Of a stretch of 35,402 bases of DNA, positions 24,266 through 31,541 are shown in pieces. The DNA comes from JBIOJM01 sp044450785 (GTDB lineage: Bacteria; Planctomycetota; Planctomycetia; Isosphaerales; Isosphaeraceae). The position numbers were made by a program, and so were the translations under genes. A model generated the notes under the pieces. It was not told the origin of the DNA, did not search any database, and was given only the letters and a program-made list of their open reading frames with translations. The stretch spans positions 1 to 35,402 of the forward strand of contig JBIOJM010000067.1 in NCBI GenBank assembly GCA_044450785.1, given 5' to 3'. Position 1 is the first letter of the stretch. Every line of letters starts with the position of its first letter.

Positions 24266-25441
24266 TCAGGCTGCCCTGTCGGCAGCCGCCAAGTGGGCGT
24301 GCGCATCCAGGAATTGGCGAATCGAGCCGACGACGAACCGTTGCTGCTCGTCCGTGAGCTCAGGGTAGAGCGGCAGCGCGATGGTCTCACGCGCGGCGGA
24401 TTCGGCATGGGGAAAAGCACCCGCCTTGTGCCCGAGCGGCGCGAAGCAGGGTTGCAGGTGGAGCGGGATCGGGTAGTAGATCTCCGTGCCGACCTGGCGC
24501 GCCGAGAGATAGTCGCGCAGCGGGTCGCGGACCGAAGCCGGGACGCGGACGACGTACTGGTTGAACACGTGGAGGTTTCCGTCTCGCTCGCGTGGCAGCA
24601 CAACGAGGTCGGTCAATCGGTGCGCTTCAAATAAAGTCCGGTAGCGGCTGGCGGCCTCGCGGCGCGCGAGTGTCCAGGCCTCGAGGTGCCGCAGCTTGAC
24701 TCGAAGCACGGCCGCCTGGATGGCGTCGAGCCGGGAGTTGAGGCCGACTTCGTGGTGGTGGTACTTGGGCTCCATGCCGTGGACGCGCAGCCGCGCGACC
24801 GAACGACCGAGCACCGGGTCGCTGGTCATGATCATGCCGCCGTCACCGAAACCGCCCAGGTTCTTGGACGGGTAGAAGCTCAGCGCCGCGGCGTGGCCCA
24901 GACTGCCGGCGCGTCGTCCTTTGTATTCCGCCCCGATGGCTTGAGCCGCATCCTCGAGCACGAACAGGCCGTGCTTGCGGGCGATCTCTTCGATCGGGTC
25001 CATATCGGCGGTCTGGCCATAAAGATGAACGGGGATGACCGCCCGGGTTCGCGGGCCGACGGCGGCTTCGATCCGGGCCGGGTCGATGTTGTAGGTATCC
25101 GGCTCGATGTCGACGAAGACCGGTTTGGCACCGGTGCGCCAGATCGAGCCGGCGGTGGCGAAGAACGTGTAAGGCGTGGTGATCACCTCGTCGCCCGGGC
25201 CCACCCCGCGTGCGAGCAAGGGCAAGAGGAGGGCGTCGGTCCCGGATGCACAGCCGATGCCGCGCACCACGCCGCAGAATGCGGCCAGCTCCGTTTCGAG
25301 CTTCTCCACCTCGGGACCCATGACGAACATCTGGCTCTCGAAGAGGCCCAGGACCAACGGTTCGATCTCGTCGCGGATCGTCTGGTATTGCGCACGGAGG
25401 TTCAGCGCGGGTACCGTCACGGATTTCGGCGTGCCACTCAT
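24266..25441 (-). CDS. DegT/DnrJ/EryC1/StrS family aminotransferase
   Basis: This 391-aa PLP-dependent sugar aminotransferase-type enzyme would work on nucleotide-sugar keto intermediates in glycan or O-antigen synthesis. The fold motifs are present: GIGCASGTDALLLPLLARG, TPYTFFATAGSIWRTGAKPVFVDI, PVHLYGQTADMDPI, EDAAQAIGAEYKGR, and SFYPSKNLGGFGDGG with the PLP-binding Lys. It also has MEPKYHHHEVGLNSRLDAIQAA and the C-terminal PLHLQPCF. ATG 25441 is chosen because AAGGAG lies 9 nt upstream. No other sugar-biosynthesis gene is adjacent, so the product sugar is unknown. Confidence 0.93.
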   Translation of the reverse strand: MSGTPKSVTVPALNLRAQYQTIRDEIEPLVLGLFESQMFVMGPEVEKLETELAAFCGVVRGIGCASGTDALLLPLLARGVGPGDEVITTPYTFFATAGSIWRTGAKPVFVDIEPDTYNIDPARIEAAVGPRTRAVIPVHLYGQTADMDPIEEIARKHGLFVLEDAAQAIGAEYKGRRAGSLGHAAALSFYPSKNLGGFGDGGMIMTSDPVLGRSVARLRVHGMEPKYHHHEVGLNSRLDAIQAAVLRVKLRHLEAWTLARREAASRYRTLFEAHRLTDLVVLPRERDGNLHVFNQYVVRVPASVRDPLRDYLSARQVGTEIYYPIPLHLQPCFAPLGHKAGAFPHAESAARETIALPLYPELTDEQQRFVVGSIRQFLDAHAHLAAADRAA

Positions 25442-25506
25442 TGGCGAGCACTCCTTCGACGCCTCGTGCATGTGCGCGGGGGGGGTTGGCCCTTTGAATT
25501 GCGCGC

Positions 25507-25526
25507 TATCTCCCTCGTTGGAGATA
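25507..25526. promoter_or_regulatory. Perfect 7-bp hairpin between chelatase and aminotransferase genes
   Basis: tatctcc-ctcgtt-ggagata lies upstream of the aminotransferase start and downstream of the chelatase stop on the leftward strand. It could be an operator or an RNA structure. No T-tract follows on either strand, so it is not a standard terminator. Confidence 0.35.
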
Positions 25527-25597
25527 TCGGTCGAGGCACGCTAGAGCTTTGCACGAATTGTGTCAATGGCGGTTGCAAGGGGCCGAATCTACGCAGA

Positions 25598-26017
25598 TTA
25601 CCGGTCGGCCGGATCCAGCTCGCGGATCCGCGCGGCAACCAGATCATCGAGCAGTGGATGTGGCCCAAGAGGCGATCCCAGCCGGAACTCGACGTCCGGG
25701 TAACGGCGGCTGAGCTCGTTACGCGCGGCCGTCAGATCGCGTTCCAGATGGACACCGGCCGAGAGGAAATAAGGGACCATCAGTACACGAGTTGCGCCAC
25801 GTGCGACGCATCGGTCTCCGCCGGTCGGCAGATCGGGCTCCGCGAGCTCGAGAAAGCTGCCTTCGACGATCGGGTACGATCCCCCTGCCGCGAATCGCGC
25901 CGCCAGCTCGTGCAAGTCGTCGTTGGCGGCCTGCTGCCGGCTGCCGTGAGCGATCAACAACACGGCGGTGCGCTCGGGGGCCAAGGTCGGAACCGGTTTT
26001 TCACCTTGAGTTTGCAT
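25598..26017 (-). CDS. CbiX/SirB-like sirohydrochlorin chelatase
   Basis: This 139-aa protein matches the half-size class II chelatases (CbiX-small/SirB), which insert Co or Fe into sirohydrochlorin. AVLLIAHGSRQQAANDDL holds the first metal-binding His. RVLMVPYFLSAGVHLERDL holds the second His in the family's P-x-F-L-x-x-G-x-H motif. LGSPLGPHPLLDDLVAARI is the conserved C-terminal region. Cytosolic. The metal cannot be told from sequence; sirohaem or cobalamin synthesis are the options. No other tetrapyrrole gene is adjacent. Confidence 0.88.
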   Translation of the reverse strand: MQTQGEKPVPTLAPERTAVLLIAHGSRQQAANDDLHELAARFAAGGSYPIVEGSFLELAEPDLPTGGDRCVARGATRVLMVPYFLSAGVHLERDLTAARNELSRRYPDVEFRLGSPLGPHPLLDDLVAARIRELDPADR

Positions 26018-26072
26018 CAGAGATAGCTTCGCAGATTCGCCACGAGGATTTCAACACGCCCGGGACGTCGTC

Positions 26073-26112
26073 TTGACTGGCTCGGCGTGTCGGTATGATA
26101 ATTCATCATACC
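26073..26112 (+). promoter_or_regulatory. Promoter and palindromic operator of the ribbon-helix-helix antitoxin
   Basis: TTGACT (26073-26078) and TATGAT (26094-26099, 15-bp spacer) or GATAAT (26097-26102, 18-bp spacer) look like a sigma-70 promoter. The -10 lies within a perfect inverted repeat, ggtatgat-aattc-atcatacc (26092-26112), placed just before the ribosome site. Ribbon-helix-helix antitoxins typically repress their own promoter through such a repeat, so this is the likely autoregulatory operator. Confidence 0.7.
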
Positions 26113-26123
26113 GGAGGCAAATC

Positions 26124-26366
26124 ATGGCAACGACGAAAGTCGCCATCTCGCTCGATTCGGAGTTACTAGCGCGACTTGACCGCTTGGTGGCAGAGCGGGT
26201 CTTCCCCAATCGGAGTCAGGCCGTCCAAGACGCCATACGGGATAAGCTGGACCGCCTGGCGCGGACCCGCCTTGCCCGCGAATGCGCGAAGCTCAACGCG
26301 CGCGCCGAGCGCGAACTGGCCGATGAAGGTCTGGCACAGGATGCGACGGAATGGCCGGAATACTAA
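26124..26366 (+). CDS. Ribbon-helix-helix (CopG/Arc-type) antitoxin
   Basis: This 80-aa protein has an N-terminal strand TKVAISLDSELLARLDRLV followed by FPNRSQAVQDAIRDKL, the ribbon-helix-helix DNA-binding fold. A charged helical tail (ARECAKLNARAERELADEGL) would neutralise a toxin. It is of MazE-like/CopG type. GGAGG lies 6 nt before ATG 26124, and a perfect palindrome in the promoter is its likely operator. The gene is intact, but the toxin gene that follows at 26366 is only a remnant. Confidence 0.9.
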   Translation: MATTKVAISLDSELLARLDRLVAERVFPNRSQAVQDAIRDKLDRLARTRLARECAKLNARAERELADEGLAQDATEWPEY

Positions 26367-26466
26367 GAGGCGAAATCGTAGTCTTGGCGCGAGGATCGGT
26401 CGGGTGTCACCCGAGGAACTCGAGCAGTTGGTCGAGGGCCTGAACGAGATCGTCGGATCGACATGA
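26366..26466 (+). pseudogene. MazF/PemK-family toxin remnant
   Basis: Right after the antitoxin stop, one frame reads RGEIVVLA, the N-terminal strand of MazF toxins (usually (M)KRGEIVLV). After about 8 codons, near 26380-26385, a different frame reads LGARIGRVSPEELEQLVEGL and six more residues, the C-terminal helix of the same family. A MazF protein is about 110 aa. About 75-80 residues, including the RNA-binding and catalytic loops, are deleted. No start codon remains. The toxin is dead. Confidence 0.65.
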
Positions 26467-27797
26467 GAATCCATCGTTTCAGGCGACGATCGGATCCGCG
26501 CTGTCAGCGCTGCTTCGCGTTCATCGAGCGTCCGCTACGGCACGAATGGTGGTTCAAGCGATTGATCGTTTTGACGACGTTCCTCGTCATTGCCGTGATC
26601 CTGAGGATCGTCCCCCGGGGGCGCGATCTGTCGGCCGAGATCACGTCGCGGTCGCGCGAAATCGCTCACCAATTGGCGCGGCGCGGGAAGTCCCGATCCG
26701 AGATCGACGATTCCTGGAGAAGATTTCGTCAGACGGGGATCGAGGAGACCCGGACCCGGCTGGATCGTTTCTATGCCGAGGCCGAGCCCGCTGATCAGCG
26801 GCTGATGCGGTATGCCGGGATGGATCCGGAGCACGGGCTGCTGCGCTGGGGCAATTACAACTGGACGCTGCTCCTCTCCTCAAAGGTGTTCGAGGCCGAA
26901 GACGAAGGCCGTTCCTACCGATTTCGGCCGCTGACGCATTCCATCTGGCTGACGAATGCGCCGTTCAAGCGAGGCGTCTTCATGTTCTTCATCGTGCCTG
27001 ACGGACCAGGTCTGGCCGACGCCATCCGAGGAACGACTGCGATCCCCTTGGAAACATCGCGGCAGACGACGAACTCCTGGGGTCTGCGCGGCCCGGAACC
27101 CGACCTCGTCGCCCCGCTGCGCGGGATCGTCCTGGGCGATTCCTTCATGGAGGGAATGTTCATCGGCGACGACGAGACGCCGCCGGAGTGCCTCCGGCGA
27201 TATTTGCGGGACCATCTGAAGACCGCGGTCTCCATTCTGAATACCGGCGTCATGGGCTACTCGCCGGAGCAATACTATTACTCCCTGATCGCGTTCGCCG
27301 ACCGATTCCGGCCCCAGTTCGTGGTCGTGAGCGTCTTCGCCAACGACTTCGGCAACGTCCGTGATGTGTCGTCCCGAGGAGCGGGCGACTGGCGAGAGGG
27401 GCAGTACTGGCTGGAGAAGATCCTCAAATACTGCCGGGCACGGCAGTGGCCCTGCCTCGTCGTTCCCGCCCCTTACGAGCCGAGCATGCTCGGAAAGCGG
27501 AGTTCCGGCTACTACCCCGGTACGATCACGAATATTGTGGACGTCGACAGCCTGATGTACCTGGACCCGATCGATGATTTCGTCGACGCACACCTGAAGT
27601 TGCTGAATGAGGGCAAGCGGAAGGGCCAAAGGCCGCGGCGCTCCCCCCTGTTCAACGACGACATCGCTGACCAGCACTTCTCGGCGGCCGGCTCGGAGGT
27701 GTGGGCCGCCTGCGTGGGCCGCCGGCTCATCCTGCTCTTGGAGGGAGACGGAGATTCCCTCGAGCCGTCCGCCTCGGTCCGTGAGGACACGAAATAG
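26463..27797 (+). CDS. Membrane-anchored SGNH/GDSL-like hydrolase
   Basis: This 444-aa protein has one N-terminal membrane helix (about residues 33-50) and an outward domain. SGNH blocks are visible: GIVLGDSFMEGMF (block I, nucleophile Ser), NTGVMGYSPEQYYYSLI (block II Gly), VVVSVFANDFGN (block III Asn) and DDIADQHFSAAGSEVWA (block V Asp-x-x-His). The family includes acyl-esterases and O-acetyltransferase partners in polysaccharide modification; the substrate here is unknown. Its ATG overlaps the stop of the MazF remnant (ATGA). That overlap is probably accidental. An alternative is an AlgX/AlgJ-like acetyltransferase. Confidence 0.82.
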   Translation: MRIHRFRRRSDPRCQRCFAFIERPLRHEWWFKRLIVLTTFLVIAVILRIVPRGRDLSAEITSRSREIAHQLARRGKSRSEIDDSWRRFRQTGIEETRTRLDRFYAEAEPADQRLMRYAGMDPEHGLLRWGNYNWTLLLSSKVFEAEDEGRSYRFRPLTHSIWLTNAPFKRGVFMFFIVPDGPGLADAIRGTTAIPLETSRQTTNSWGLRGPEPDLVAPLRGIVLGDSFMEGMFIGDDETPPECLRRYLRDHLKTAVSILNTGVMGYSPEQYYYSLIAFADRFRPQFVVVSVFANDFGNVRDVSSRGAGDWREGQYWLEKILKYCRARQWPCLVVPAPYEPSMLGKRSSGYYPGTITNIVDVDSLMYLDPIDDFVDAHLKLLNEGKRKGQRPRRSPLFNDDIADQHFSAAGSEVWAACVGRRLILLLEGDGDSLEPSASVREDTK

Positions 27798-27827
27798 CGA
27801 CCTTGCGAGGATCGTCCGGCGGTCGAT

Positions 27828-30452
27828 TCACCGCCTCGGCAGCACGAACGCCGCGCGGACCGGTGGCGGCATGACGGCGTCGGCTCCCTTGACGGCCTTC
27901 CAGATGATCTCGTTGAAGACCAGGTCGTCGGCGCGGTCCTCGATCTCGAGGTTGAGGCGCCGCGAAACGTCGGCCATGGGCTCGCTGCGGGTGTTCCGCG
28001 CGTTCAGGTCGACCCGTGCCGGGCGATGGATGTAGGGCGTAAAGTCCGGCCCGCTCGTGAAGGACCGGAACATGGGCCGGGCGGCCGCGTCGAACTGCGA
28101 CATCGGCTCGAGGCCCAGGATCAGCTCCATGGTGCGGAGCATCGAGGACGTGCTGTACATGGTTGAATCGACCGAGTGGCGTTTGATGTAGGGGCTGATC
28201 GCCAGCGCGACGGTCCGATGGGCGTCGACGTGGTCCGAGCCGTTCTGGGCGTCGTCCTCAACCACGAAGATGGCCATCTGCCGCCAGAACCGGCTCTTGG
28301 AGAGGCCCTCGACGAGCCGCCCCAGCGCCAGGTCGTTGTCGCCGACACAGGCCGTCACGGTCCATTTGCCCGGCGACGTGCCCGAGGTGTGATCGTTGGG
28401 CAGACGGAGGATCACGAGCTGGGGCATGTCGCCGGCCTTTTCGAACCCAGCGAGCTCCGCCAGGAAGCGGTCGGCGCGCTGGGCGTCGGGGTAGTCCATG
28501 TCAAAGCTGCGGAACAGGGGGTCGAAGTGACCCTCAAGCGCCTTCACCGAGGCTCGGCCCGGGTCGGCGGGCGTTCGCCCGTTCGCGATGAACTCGCCGA
28601 AGCTGCGAAAGCTGATCCCCTTGGCCGCGGCCTTGTCCCAGAGGTAGCCGCCCGCGGGCCGCGCGACCTCGTCGAAGGCCCCCTCCGCGGGATAAGGGAC
28701 GCGGCGATCGCCCCGGTAGCCGAGCGGCCAGATCCGCTCGACGAAATCGGTGGCGTAGGCTCCCATCGACCATTCGTGGCCGTCGGCGCTGACCTCGCTT
28801 TCGACGTAGAAGTTGTCCAGGAGAACGAAATCACGCGCGAGGGCGTGGTGATTCGGCGTGATCGCTTCCGGAAACAGGCAAAGGTTCGGCTCGCCGTTTC
28901 CTTCCCGGATGTCGCCCAAGACCTGGTCGTAGGTGCGGTTCTCCTTGACGATGTAGACGACGTAGCGAATGGGCGACGGGTCGCCGAGCCGGAACGGGAT
29001 CGGGTGCCCGGGCGCCGGCGCCGGTCCTTGGGCGGCGGTGGGATCGCCCGGCCGCAAGGGGCTGCACTCGTAGACAGTTTGAGAATACGCGGCCATCTGC
29101 CTGGGAGCCGGCATGGGGATGATCGACAGCGTCCCCTGAAAGAGTCCGCCGATGTACTCCTGGATCGGGTTCCGGCCGCCGGCAAAACCCGGCCGCGGGC
29201 CGTCGCGATTGGCACGCGAGCTGGCACCCTTGCCGTTGGCCACGTAGATCATTTTGCCGTCGGCCGCGAGCCGGACCGAGGTGGGGTACCATCCGACCGG
29301 GATGAAGCCCAGCGGAGCACTTGCTCCCGGGTCCTTGACGTTGACGACGGCCAGGTCATTGGTGTTGGCGTTGGCGACAAAGAGCATTGATTCGTCGGGC
29401 GAGAGCGCGAGCGAGTTGGGTGTGCTGCCCGGGGGTGCGCCGGGGTCGATCGCGGTGCCGATCGTCGCGATGGGCTTGCCCGCCTGGGTGTCGATCACGG
29501 TGACGGTGTTGCGGTTGGCGTTGGCGACGAACAGGATCTTGCCCCCGCGCGCCAGCAGCATCTCGTTGGGATGTTCCTCGGTCGTCCACTGGCCGGCGAC
29601 CTGAAACGTTTGGGTATTGACGACCGCCACCTTGGCCTTGCTCCAGAGGCTCACATAGAGCTGCTTGCGCGACTCGTCGAGCGCCAGACCGTAAGGATAG
29701 CTACCGGCTTCGAGCCGGATCTCGCCCTGAAACGCACCCGACTCGGCGTCGAACCGGCCCAGCGAATGGCCGAAGGCGGCGGCGACGTACAGGGTCTTGC
29801 CGTCGCTGGAGAGCGCGAGGCCGGCGGGTACACGTTGGTACCTGGTGGTCCCTTCGCCGTGCTGCGGATTCGGCTCGGCGAGAAACGCGTTTCGGTCGGG
29901 ATACTCGAACACGGTCTTCTTCGACAGCAGGCCGGCGGCGTGGTCGAAGCGGTAGATCCGATCGTCGAACCCACCGCCGGCGAAGAGCCGCTCGCCGCCG
30001 GCCGACCAGACCAGGCCGCTGAAGCTCGCGGGTACCGTCACGCGACCGATCACCCGGCCGGTAGACGCATTGACCGTCATGACCTCGTGCTCGCCGTAGC
30101 CGGCGTGGAGGATGGCCAGGACCGGCTCCTTCGGGTGCACGGCGATCTGGACCGGCAGATCGCCCAGCCGGCTTTGGCGGCCAGCCGGCTTGAGCGACCA
30201 GCCATTGGGCAGGACGACCCTGCCCGCGCGGGTCATGCCGGGCCAGACCACTCCCTGTTCACGAGCGAGAGCCTTGGTCGCCGCGTGCGAGCCTTCCTCG
30301 CCCTCCGTGGCATGCTCGGCTGACTTGGCTCGGGGAGGCTGGGCCGTTGTCGCCGCAGGAGGCTTGTCCTGCGCGGTCGCCCTCCGATCCACCGTCCCGA
30401 TGAACGAAGCCAGAGCCAACAACAACGCAATCCCCACGTTCCGCCGCGTCAT
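27828..30452 (-). CDS. Secreted YVTN beta-propeller / phosphoesterase fusion protein
   Basis: This 874-aa exported protein has signal peptide NVGIALLLALASFIGTVDRR. Its N-terminal half is a YVTN/YncE-like seven-bladed propeller (repeats such as SSDGKTLYVAAAFGHSLGRF, GGKILFVANANRNTVTVIDT, SPDESMLFVANANTNDLAVV). Its C-terminal half is a phosphoesterase/alkaline-phosphatase-like domain of the acid phosphatase/phospholipase C type (YVVYIVKENRTYDQVLGDIR, FVLLDNFYVESEVSADGHEWS, FVVEDDAQNGSDHVDAHRTV). The metal-ligand motifs are present, so it is probably active outside the cell. The start at 30452 has GAGGGA upstream and gives a good signal peptide; the frame is open to 30575. Such fusions are frequent in planctomycetes and acidobacteria; the substrate is unknown. 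Confidence 0.9.
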   Translation of the reverse strand: MTRRNVGIALLLALASFIGTVDRRATAQDKPPAATTAQPPRAKSAEHATEGEEGSHAATKALAREQGVVWPGMTRAGRVVLPNGWSLKPAGRQSRLGDLPVQIAVHPKEPVLAILHAGYGEHEVMTVNASTGRVIGRVTVPASFSGLVWSAGGERLFAGGGFDDRIYRFDHAAGLLSKKTVFEYPDRNAFLAEPNPQHGEGTTRYQRVPAGLALSSDGKTLYVAAAFGHSLGRFDAESGAFQGEIRLEAGSYPYGLALDESRKQLYVSLWSKAKVAVVNTQTFQVAGQWTTEEHPNEMLLARGGKILFVANANRNTVTVIDTQAGKPIATIGTAIDPGAPPGSTPNSLALSPDESMLFVANANTNDLAVVNVKDPGASAPLGFIPVGWYPTSVRLAADGKMIYVANGKGASSRANRDGPRPGFAGGRNPIQEYIGGLFQGTLSIIPMPAPRQMAAYSQTVYECSPLRPGDPTAAQGPAPAPGHPIPFRLGDPSPIRYVVYIVKENRTYDQVLGDIREGNGEPNLCLFPEAITPNHHALARDFVLLDNFYVESEVSADGHEWSMGAYATDFVERIWPLGYRGDRRVPYPAEGAFDEVARPAGGYLWDKAAAKGISFRSFGEFIANGRTPADPGRASVKALEGHFDPLFRSFDMDYPDAQRADRFLAELAGFEKAGDMPQLVILRLPNDHTSGTSPGKWTVTACVGDNDLALGRLVEGLSKSRFWRQMAIFVVEDDAQNGSDHVDAHRTVALAISPYIKRHSVDSTMYSTSSMLRTMELILGLEPMSQFDAAARPMFRSFTSGPDFTPYIHRPARVDLNARNTRSEPMADVSRRLNLEIEDRADDLVFNEIIWKAVKGADAVMPPPVRAAFVLPRR

Positions 30453-30757
30453 GGATCGTCCCTCATGGTGGTCTTCCGGTCGCCGCCGACTCGCTCGATC
30501 GCACACCGTCACACCAGCGTAACGGCCGAGTTTGGTCCAGACCACCCCCGAGGACGATCTTCCTGGATTCTTCAAATATCCGTCGCCGAGAGCGGCTTAC
30601 GCTCGGGTCGCGCAAGCGAGTGCGTAGCGTCCTTCGTTCTGCTCGCTCGCCGAACGGACCGCATGGCATAGACCGTATGTCCGCTGATGCGGCCACCAGC
30701 GTTTCTCGTCGTCACTCAAGAGGACGAAGAGAGAATACGCACCGAGCATGTTTTCCA

Positions 30758-30782
30758 GCGTCATTTGCGTCATTTGCGTCAC
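30758..30782. repeat. 9-bp tandem microrepeat (gcgtcattt)
   Basis: Two full copies and a third partial copy (gcgtcac) lie in the non-coding region. No function is evident. Confidence 0.6.
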
Positions 30783-31498
30783 GCCGTTGCCGGGATTCGA
30801 GCTGCGTCCGGCTCTCCGTTCATCACCTCGTCGGAGCAACTCTTTATGCCACTCACACTTACGTGCGACTCTTCCGGTGTCCGAGGTTTTGTGCTGATGA
30901 TCTCGATGAAACGCTTTTCGGGGGTCCTGAGGAAAACAATGGAGACGCCATGGATGCGGATTTGGGGGGTGATGCCTTGTCAGGATGAAGGCGGAAGGAT
31001 GAAGGGTGAATCAGACAGGTGAACATCGCTACGAAATCGTCGTCGGATAAACGCGGGGGGTAGTCCGACCTGGTTCTTGGTTCCTCGGTGATGCACTGGT
31101 CTGATCCGATCTCACTGCGCCCAAATGATATGTGGATCCAGTTTGGCAGCTTGGAAGGCGTTACGGGCGTCGGACTAAGTCGGACTATTTGAGCGTTTTT
31201 CAAGCATGCGTACACAGGTGTACGGGGCCTGGCGCGCCGGCCGGCCAGGGCGCCGTCGGGGGGGGCAAGGAAATGTCGGGAGTGGCTCATGGCTCGTTGG
31301 TAGACAGGATGAGTCGTCGTCAGCATGTCGTGCAGCTCCGCGAGGGTGCAAGATCACTGTTTCACTCGGGCTCACGGTCAACCGGCGTCCAATCGGGGTT
31401 CGACTACCCTATATGATCTGGGAACGCGCGCGATCAGTTGCATGATTCCGGCCGACGACCTGGTTTTTCAGAGGCACGGACCGGATCTTTCTGAATGT

Positions 31499-31529
31499 AG
31501 GGATTGATCAAGCTTGATTCGCAATCCCT
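31499..31529 (-). terminator. Hairpin after the ECF-fusion gene, possible terminator
   Basis: An 8-bp perfect stem (agggattg / caatccct) has an inner atcaagcttgat palindrome in its loop, about 13 nt past the stop of the sigma-fusion gene on the leftward strand. No T-run follows, so an intrinsic terminator is uncertain. Confidence 0.35.
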
Positions 31530-31541
31530 GAGTAGACCGCT

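Larger units (their letters stand above)
30453..31541. other. 1.1-kb region with no convincing gene; microrepeats and hairpins
   Basis: Open frames here lack ribosome sites and family similarity and are partly made of microrepeats. Three near-perfect copies of 9-bp gcgtcattt lie at 30758-30782. A purine-rich repeat (ggatgaag / ggaaggatgaagg) lies at 30983-31004. Hairpins lie at 31210-31223 (gtacac-ag-gtgtac) and 31228-31249 (cctggc..gccagg). The low-complexity character suggests a non-coding spacer or decayed genes. Confidence 0.5.

Noticed and set aside
24686..26026. 446-aa rightward open frame across the aminotransferase and chelatase genes
   Set aside because: It spans two well-supported opposite-strand genes and their gap, and lacks motifs.
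28176..29390. 404-aa rightward open frame opposite the YVTN/phosphoesterase gene
   Set aside because: Antisense shadow. The leftward protein has clear domains; this one has none.
30597..30839. 80-aa leftward open frame with TQMTQMTLENM
   Set aside because: The middle is translation of the 9-bp microrepeat, and the ends show no similarity.
30859..31326. 155-aa leftward open frame in the gene-free region
   Set aside because: No ribosome site; part of it is translated microrepeat (HPSSFRLHPDK). Treated as non-coding.
31390..31420. tRNA T-loop-like ggggttcgactaccc
   Set aside because: No acceptor, D or anticodon stem could be built around it.
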